Assembly: GCA_024195585.1 (NCBI GenBank)
Contig: SWBL01000099.1
Location: forward strand, 1-64,000
From: Aureobasidium sp. EXF-3400
Taxonomy: Eukaryota; Ascomycota; Dothideomycetes; Dothideales; Saccotheciaceae
DNA length: 64,000 nt
Direction: 5' to 3'
A program made the translations under genes and the position numbers. Positions 56,997 through 64,000 of the stretch are shown here, piece after piece (within the stretch, counting starts at the first letter, position 1; every line of letters starts with the position of its first letter). The notes under the pieces were generated by a model, which made no database searches, was not told the origin of the DNA, and worked only from the letters and a program-made list of their open reading frames with translations.

Positions 56997-58825
56997 ATGG
57001 TATACCGACCCAGCGAGTACCGTGAGGTGCCACCTGTGGACTTGCTTTCCTGGATCTTCGAAAACAACGGCGTGGATTCTGAGAGAGACGTACGCTGTCA
57101 ATCTGTTCGGTCGAGAAGCATCGAGCTTATATTGTACAGATTCTGATTGACGCTGCCGATTATGAGACTCGATTGAACACTCGACAGGCAATTCTGTTGG
57201 TACGAAAACTTATTGCTGGTCTCAGAGCAGCTGGCTTGAAAGCAGGAGATACTGTCTGCGTGCATGCATTCAATTCTGTCAGTTTGTTAACAGGCAGCTT
57301 GGGTATACCACTGAGCTGTTGCTAGATTCTTTATCCGCTACTCTATTTCGGTATTATCGGTGCAGGTGGTGTGTTTATTGGATCCAACCCTGCTTACAAG
57401 AATCTCGAGATGAGGCATCTGTTGTCAATCACAAAGCCTACTTTTCTCATCGTGGAAGCTGGTCTTCTAAAGATTGTACTGCCTGCAGTCGGGACCTGCA
57501 TACATACCTCACAAATACTCGTCCTCGACACAGAGTCTCAAAAATGCAGTCAGAATAGTTTTAAATGCTGGAGGAGCTTGCTTCGACACGGCGAGCATGA
57601 CTGGGTTCGGATTAGCGATGAAATGACAGCCAAATCGACAACCGCTGTACTGCAACTGACAAGTGGTACAACAGGCCTGCCAAAGGCAGCACCTACCTCA
57701 CATCATGCTCTGGTTGCCGCAGGAGTCGCCATGCGATCTTCAAACCAGAGGCCCTACGAAGTTTCACGGCTCATTTCCTTGCCTTTGTTTCATTCTTTCG
57801 GTGCTTCATTCGTACAGATAGCTGCTTTTCACTATGGCGAGCCTACCTATATCATGCGTAGATTCAGTGCCGAGGGCTTCATACATATGTTGGGCCAATT
57901 TAAGATCACAGAGACTGCTGTCGTACCTGCCATGGTGGCAAGCATCGTCAAACAGCAGATACTGCCAGACGTGCTGAGAAGTCTAAGACGAATATGGTGC
58001 GCTGGATCTTCGTTGTGTCCAAGACTAAGCAAAGCCATGTATGAGCTCTTGCATGGAGATGCTGTGATTTCCCAGGTCTGGGGCATGACAGAGTTTGGCC
58101 GTATAACTTCATCTGAATGGCTTGAGAAAGATGACGGTAGCGTTGGCAAGCTGCTACCAAACACAGAAGCAAGGCATGTTACGTTCTGTGGTGAACCATG
58201 CAGCCACTAACAGTCCTCCAGAGTCATGGACAAACAAGGCTTCGAAGTGGTCGACGCAGGCGTCCAGGGAGAACTTGAGATCCGTGGACCATCATTGATG
58301 ATCGAATACTCGGGCTGTCCAACCGGAACTGCAGAGGCTCTTCGTGATGGTTGGCTCAAGACTGGCGATTTTGGATACGTGAGACACAATAAGATCTATA
58401 TTGTAGGCCGGATCAAGGTCGGCATATCGCGCATGTTACAAGTCTTCTTGGTAGCTGATCATCTCTAGGAACTCATCAAAGTGCGCGGGTGGCAAGTGTC
58501 GCCTAACGAGATCGAGGATGTCCTCTTGATGCATCCTTTGATAGTTGACACTGCCGTGATTGGTGTCAGCCGGTCTGGCACAGACTCTGAAGACGAGCAT
58601 CCTCGCGCATATGTCGTGACCAGTAAGAAAAAATCTGTAAGAGTAGACGAGCTGGAGGTGATGAAGTTTGTCCAAGATCGGCTGTCCAGCTTCAAGGCGC
58701 TTGATGGTGGAGTGGAGTTTGTGGACTCGATACCAAGAAGTCACAGCGGAAAGATCATGCGATATGAATTGAGGGAAAGAGCAATGTCGAAAGTCACTTC
58801 AAGGCTAGGTGAGGCAGAGACATGA
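56997..58825 (+). CDS. Acyl-CoA ligase (AMP-binding, 4-coumarate/phenylacetyl-CoA ligase-like)
   Basis: join(56997..57089,57140..57277,57326..58173,58222..58417,58469..58825), 543 aa. The N-terminus (YREVPPVDLLSWIFENNG, RKLIAGLRAAGLKAGDTVCV) and LLYFGIIGAGGVFIGSNPAY match the fungal 4CL-like group. Core A3 motif LTSGTTGLPKAAPTS, then ISLPLFHSFGASF, SQVWGMTEFGRIT (A5), WLKTGDFGY (A7), and GRIK-ELIKVRGWQVSPNEIE (A8), and SHSGKIMR with the A10 catalytic Lys. Intron 3 (58174-58221) uses a GC donor (GCATGT) with CACTAAC and TCCTCCAG; a GT alternative does not restore frame. It activates a carboxylic acid as AMP ester and CoA thioester. Adjacent, same strand, to an HR-PKS: likely cluster member. 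No PTS1 at the C-terminus (ends AET). Confidence 0.85.
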
Positions 58826-59417
58826 ACTTGATGGTCATCTTGGCGGGTGTTTGTCTCGCCGACAAAACAGCAAATGGAGGTGGAAGGATGCAGCCAGCAT
58901 TGGTTGAACTCAAGGCCCTGTTTACTTCCACGCCACAATAAGTAAGGCAGGCCGAATGTTCATTGCAGGAAGTCACCAGCCGGGTACTTGTCACGTAGAC
59001 GCTGCACAACTTGTGTTTTTTTTTCCCCCCTCCAGATGCTGGACAGTGATGAACCTCAGAGCATACAACCCATCAGACCGCACAAGTATGATAGTTTAGG
59101 TGACAACAGTCCGCGCTGCTCTCAGGTCGCGTAGACCAATCTGTGCACAGACCACCACCTGAATCGGCACGCGACGGACCTTGCTGCTACTGCAGCCTTC
59201 ATCCTTCGAAAACAAAGAGACGCTTTTCTCAAATTGCTGCTAATATTCGATGGCCAGGTTTCGCTGTGTCAGCATACATAGCCGAGAACGCTAGAACTTG
59301 ACTTCTACGCAGTCTGTGAAGGTGCCCAATATGTTGTCAGACACGAGGCCCGACTCTCTTACTGCTTGTCTTTCACCACAAACGTAACCACAAACGTCCA
59401 TCTGATTTGTGAACCAT
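58826..59417. promoter_or_regulatory. Intergenic region upstream of the polyketide synthase
   Basis: 592 bp with no gene; presumed to contain the ligase 3' end and the PKS promoter. Confidence 0.45.
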
Positions 59418-62400
59418 ATGAAGAATGGAACCGTCTTCGATAGGCTACCAACATGTAGCCATGAACCTATTGCGATCATTGGAATGGGTAAGATCGCCTA
59501 AAATACCGTGCTGAACTCAGCGAGTAACGCGGAGCAAAGGCTGCCGATTGCCTGGAGAATCATGGTCACCCTCCAAACTTTGGGACAACTTGCTGAGAGA
59601 CGGCAAATCTGCTTGGTCGGAATTTCCCAAGAACCGGTTTGATCTGAATGCATGGTACCACCCCAGCAGCAGTAGACCAGGCAGTGTACATACTCGTGGA
59701 GGATACTTTCTGAGCCACGATGATCAACTGCGCCAATTCAATCCTTCCTTTTTCGGGATTTCACCCCTTGAAGCCTCTGCAATGGATCCGCAACAGCGCA
59801 AACTACTCGAAGTCGTTTATGAGAGCTTTGAGAACGCTGGTGCTACTCTCGAAGAGCTTTCGGGTTCGAAGACATCCTGCTTTGTCGGTTGTTTCACCAA
59901 CGACATGCGATCTATGACCTCTAGGGATCCCGAATACGGAGTACCATACGAGATGACCGGCAGTGATATGACTATCTTGAGTAACAGGATCAACTACGTT
60001 TTTGATCTCAAGGGACCAAGCATGACGGTCGATACAGCATGCTCATCTTCGCTGTACGCTCTTCATCTTGCCTGTCAGAGCCTTACCTCGGCAGAATCAG
60101 ATGCCGCAGTCGTGGCGGGCTCCAACATCATAAATGATATCGGGCAGCACATCGCCAGTGCAAGACTTGGAGTTTTGTCCCCGACATCGACTTGCAACAC
60201 TTTTGATGAGCGTGCCAACGGGTTTGGCCGAGGTGAAGGTGTATGTGCGCTCTACATTAAAACGCTCTCAGCAGCCATGGCGAACAACGATCCAATTCGA
60301 GCCGTAATTCGAGCCACCGCTGTAAACAGTAACGGAAAAAGCCAGGGCATCAATCACCCCAGCTCAAAGGATCAAGAAGCCGTTATTCGAGAAGCCTATA
60401 CCAAAGCAAATTTGAGGTACGAGGATACAGGTTGGTTCGAGTGTCACGGTACTGGAACCCCGATAGGCGATCCAATTGAAGTACTAGCAGCTGGGGATAT
60501 CTTCGCTTCCGGTCGAACACCCGACAATCCTCTTCTCCTCGGTTCAATAAAAACCAACATAGGTCATACCGAAGGCGCAAGTGGTCTTGCAAGCATTATC
60601 AAAGCAGTATTGAGCATCGAGAATGATATGATACCCGCAACGGTCGGAGTGAAAAGGCTCAATCCAGCTATCGATTTCAATGGTGGATGTCTTGAGGTTG
60701 TCAGAGCTACAATGCCATGGCCAGAGAAGTTGTGCAAGCGCGTGAGCATCAACTCTTTTGGTTACGGAGGTTCAAATGCACACTGCATCGTTGAAACTCC
60801 TCGCATACTTCTTGGGCCCAGGGACGGTCATGCGATCTCGCAAACCAGTTCGAATGGGGCTCATGATGGTACGACCGCTTGCAAGATGACTGCGCTCACT
60901 ACCTTCCAGATACAACGAACTCCAAAGAAACATCTGTTCGCATTATCAGCTTATGATCCGCACGCCCTTGACAGAAATCTTGATGCACTGGCAGTTGTAG
61001 CTGACAAGTACTCTGCAGTAGACATCGCCTATACCCTGGCTCGAAAGAGGTCAAAACATCGTTGTACGGCGTTTACGACTGTCATTGACTCAAACATCGA
61101 ATCACAGCTTATTCCAGAAAAGATGCAACATACTTCTATAATGGCTACCGCGCCTATAGTCATAGCATTTGTCTTTACTGGGCAGGGCGCCCAATGGCCG
61201 GGCATGGGCTATGGGTTGATTCAACAGTATCCGATCGTCCGCAAAACTATGTCGACTCTTCAGTCTGCACTAGACGCACTTCCTAAGCCACCCGAGTGGC
61301 GACTAGTTGAAGAATTGTCCAAGCCAGTTGGAGCTAGTCGTATGCATGAGACAGCCCTTGCTCGGCCTTTGAGTACAGCGCTGCAAATTGCTCTGACGGT
61401 ACTTCTCCAGTCTTGGGGCATTCGTGCCCAAGCTGTGGTCGGGCACAGTTCCGGCGAAGTGGCAGCAGCATTTGCAGCAGGGTTACTTACGGCCTCCGAA
61501 GCCATCTCGGTTGCTTACTACCGTGGCATAGCGGTCAGCAAACGTGATAAGCCAGGAGCGATGATGGCTGTTGGACTTGGTCCAGGAGAAGTTTTGCCTT
61601 ATGTCAATGATCAGCCTGGGATTGTCATTGCCTGTCAAAATTCTCCACAGAGTGTGACCCTTAGTGGTGAAGCAGCTGCGATTGCTACAGTTCACGCTTG
61701 TCTTTCCAAGGCAGGGGTCTTCTCACGTATCCTGAATACTTCACAGAACGCCTACCATTCGCATCTCGTCAAAGAAGCGGGCCAGTATTATGAAGATTCA
61801 TTCAAGTCTTCCCTCGCGGCTCTTGAGTCGGCGGTGGAGAAATCCAACATCCCGATGTATTCATGCATCAACGGAAAAGTGCTTCATCGCCCAGATGATG
61901 TTCGTATAGCTTATTGGAGGGAGAATCTGGAGAATCCAGTCAACTTCACGCAGGCTTTGTCAGCTTTGATTGAGGCCCAATCTACCGTCAATTGTCTGAT
62001 AGAAGTAGGAATGCATTGTGCACTCGCTGGCCCCATCAAACAAATCAGATCTTGTCTAGGCATGAAGCCAGACGAACTCTGTTATCTGCCTGGCATTGTA
62101 CGTGGCGAAGACAATTTTGAAAACGTCCTCAAACTCGCAGGGGAGCTCTGGGCTGCTGGCTATCCGGTCGATCTGACGGCTATCAATGGACCAGGGTGCT
62201 TTGTGTCGGAGCTGCCAACATATCAATGGAGCTATGAGGAAGGCGTTCTGTGGACAGAGAATAGATTGAGCCGACAAGTACGATTCAGGAAACATGCACG
62301 CCATGATCTGCTAGGCACCCTTGTTGTGCCATCCTCTGCGCTCAATCCGACGTGGCGTAACAGACTAAGAATCAAAGATGTGCCATGGCTTTCTGATCAC

Positions 62401-64000
62401 CGCATTGGAACCGACGTGCTCTTTCCAGCAGCTGGGTATTGTGCCATGGCAATCGAAGCCGTGACACAATCTGCAGAATCACTGAAGATAGTGGTTGAAG
62501 GTTTTACAATCCAGCATCTAGCCATCAAAGCACCTCTTGTCCTTCCACCAGATGGGGAGATTGAGACTTTGTTCGACCTGCATACCATCCATAGCTCCAC
62601 CTCGCAAATCGATCGTAAAGTGTTCGAATTCAGCTTGAGCTCGGTCAGCGCGGATGACAGGTGGACCGAGCACGCTTTTGGGACGATAGCTTTGCATCTA
62701 TCGAATGAAGCGCCAAGCATTCGAAATGGAAACGTCAAAGATATCCCATGTGCTGAAATCATGGGAAGGAACGATGGAAAATGGTACACCGCGCTTTCTG
62801 AAATTGGATTGCACTATGGCCCCGCCTTTCGTCCACTGAAAAACATCCAGCCTAGTGTGAATGCGAGGGAAGCTGCGACCGCACAGATCAATCTTCATCC
62901 AACTCAAGGATTTATGACCGATGAGTCTCGCTACGTGATTCATCCTGCTACTCTCGACGGCTGCATACAACTCTCAGTCATTGCAGCTTGCAAAGGCGAC
63001 GTCAAAGGCATTTCAAAAGCATATCTGCCAACTATTATTGAAGAACTGACGATCTGGCAAAACCCTGACTTGCATCATCTGCCAACCATAGGTCTCTTGT
63101 TCAGCCATGGTTCTTGCCAAGGCATGCGTTCAGTCCGTGGATCATCAGAGCTTACCACTCGGGAAGGACGCCCACTCGCGCAGATGACAGTGTCCTTGAT
63201 GTCTTTAGAAGGAGATTTTGCCAACCAAAAACTCGAACTAGTTCGCCAACCGTTCACAAGACTTATCTGGCAACCAGTCGCAGATCAACTCGATGGTCAG
63301 GCTTTCCTGAATCTCACACGAGATATCGCGGTTGATCGCAGTGTACAAAGACCTAAACTCTGGCTGGTTCACAAGGATCGTAGTAACGCTCTTGTCAAAG
63401 CGATCGAAACCTGTGCGAGCGACTGCAACATCGACTATGAAAGCGTCCCCTTTCCGGGGGTAGAAGCAGTTATCTCCAAAGGCTCTCGAATTCTGATGCT
63501 AGCCGAACTCGAAGGTCCAATACTTATCAGAATGACCAGCGAAGAGATGGATGCGATAAAAACACTGTTCAATCTAGCATCATCCATGCTATGGGTTATT
63601 CCAGGTGGGCTACTCAGTGGCAACAAGCCCGAATACTCGTTGGTTCCAGGCATACTCAAGTCCATCACGAAAGCGCAACCCTCTCTTCGACTGTCAAGTA
63701 TTGATATCGACCCTGATGAACTTGACGTTATGGTCTTGGCCAGACAGATTCTTCAGCATGAGATAAGCCTTTACAAAGACAACGACCACAGTCTTGACGA
63801 CCAGATCATCATCTCCAACGGGCTCGTATATGCAAGTCGTTACGTACTTGACGAACATGCCAATCGTGATTTCACGCGTCAGCTTAAGCCTGATCCACAG
63901 CTGCACCACATCAAAGAGAATCTGAGATTGGCTTTCCAACAAGTGGGCCGTATGGAGAGCTTCTTCTTCACAGAGAAGTCTGTGGCACCAGCTCTCAGAT
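59418..64000 (+). CDS. Highly reducing polyketide synthase (3' end beyond window)
   Basis: join(59418..59487,59540..>64000), 1510 residues visible and open to the end. ATG at 59418; the 52-bp intron joins EPIAIIGMG to CRLPGESWSP, the KS entry motif. KS (59460-60810): VDTACSSSLYA (Cys codon 60040-60042), WFECHGTGTPIGDPIE, SIKTNIGHTEGASG. AT (~61150-62130): VFTGQGAQWPGMG, VVGHSSGEVAAAF, and YHSHL. DH (~62290-63250): SDHRIGTDVLFPAAGY with catalytic His (62398) and HPATLDGCIQ with Asp (62956). After RLIWQPVADQL the sequence runs directly into ER-linker-like sequence (LRLAFQQVGRMESFFFTE), with no methyltransferase motif seen. ER, KR and ACP would lie downstream. All visible catalytic residues are intact. 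Confidence 0.93.

Noticed and set aside
1..64000. CRISPR arrays, bacterial-type operons, rRNA or tRNA genes
   Set aside because: None recognised by eye; the sequence is eukaryotic. A covariance-model scan would be needed to exclude tRNAs.

Overview
The window looks like a chromosomal segment of a filamentous ascomycete (Pezizomycotina). A Dothideomycete is my best guess, but that is inference from overall gene character. Supporting signs are dense genes on both strands, short GT-AG introns of mostly 40-95 bp with CTAAC/CTGAC-like branch sites, pyrimidine-rich leaders, and several fungus-specific families (BYS1, DUF3431, DUF5672, N-acetylglucosamine-induced protein, fungal rhodopsin-like membrane proteins, HR-PKS). 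All starts are ATG codons chosen by frame and splice logic. Exons were joined by eye, so boundaries are predictions.

Layout. 1-4 kb: 60S ribosome assembly factor NOP7/pescadillo (5' end cut by the window) and the SET-domain ribosomal lysine methyltransferase RKM4. 4-9 kb: a phenol-2-monooxygenase-like flavoenzyme, a broken copy of an uncharacterised gene (internal stop plus frameshift), and a cysteine-rich single-span membrane protein. 9.2-19.8 kb: a block of sugar genes comprising a DUF3431 type II membrane protein, an MBL-fold hydrolase, an RmlB-like NDP-glucose 4,6-dehydratase, an SLC35-type nucleotide-sugar transporter, two divergent DUF5672 glycosyltransferase-like type II membrane proteins, and an RmlD-like 3,5-epimerase/4-reductase. 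A DUF3605 (N-acetylglucosamine-induced) gene follows. Together these suggest a UDP-rhamnose synthesis, Golgi import and surface glycan module.

21-54 kb is mainly housekeeping: polarisome scaffold SPA2, HMG-CoA reductase, a GrpB-family protein, an aldo/keto reductase, a small secreted Ser/Thr-rich protein, a rhodopsin-like 7-TM protein, EAF3, an FAD amine-oxidase-like protein, the SNARE VTI1, an alpha/beta hydrolase, an RCC1-repeat protein, an RBR ubiquitin ligase with two RING2-like modules, and a Na+/K+-ATPase-like P-type ATPase. A decayed ~100-bp tandem repeat array lies between the last two. A secreted BYS1-domain protein sits at 54 kb.

57-64 kb is the left part of a secondary-metabolite cluster: an acyl-CoA ligase (with a likely GC-AG intron) followed on the same strand by a highly reducing polyketide synthase. 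Its KS, AT and DH domains are intact and read in one open frame to the window end, with no methyltransferase domain after DH in the part seen. The window's most interesting systems are this cluster and the 9-20 kb sugar block.
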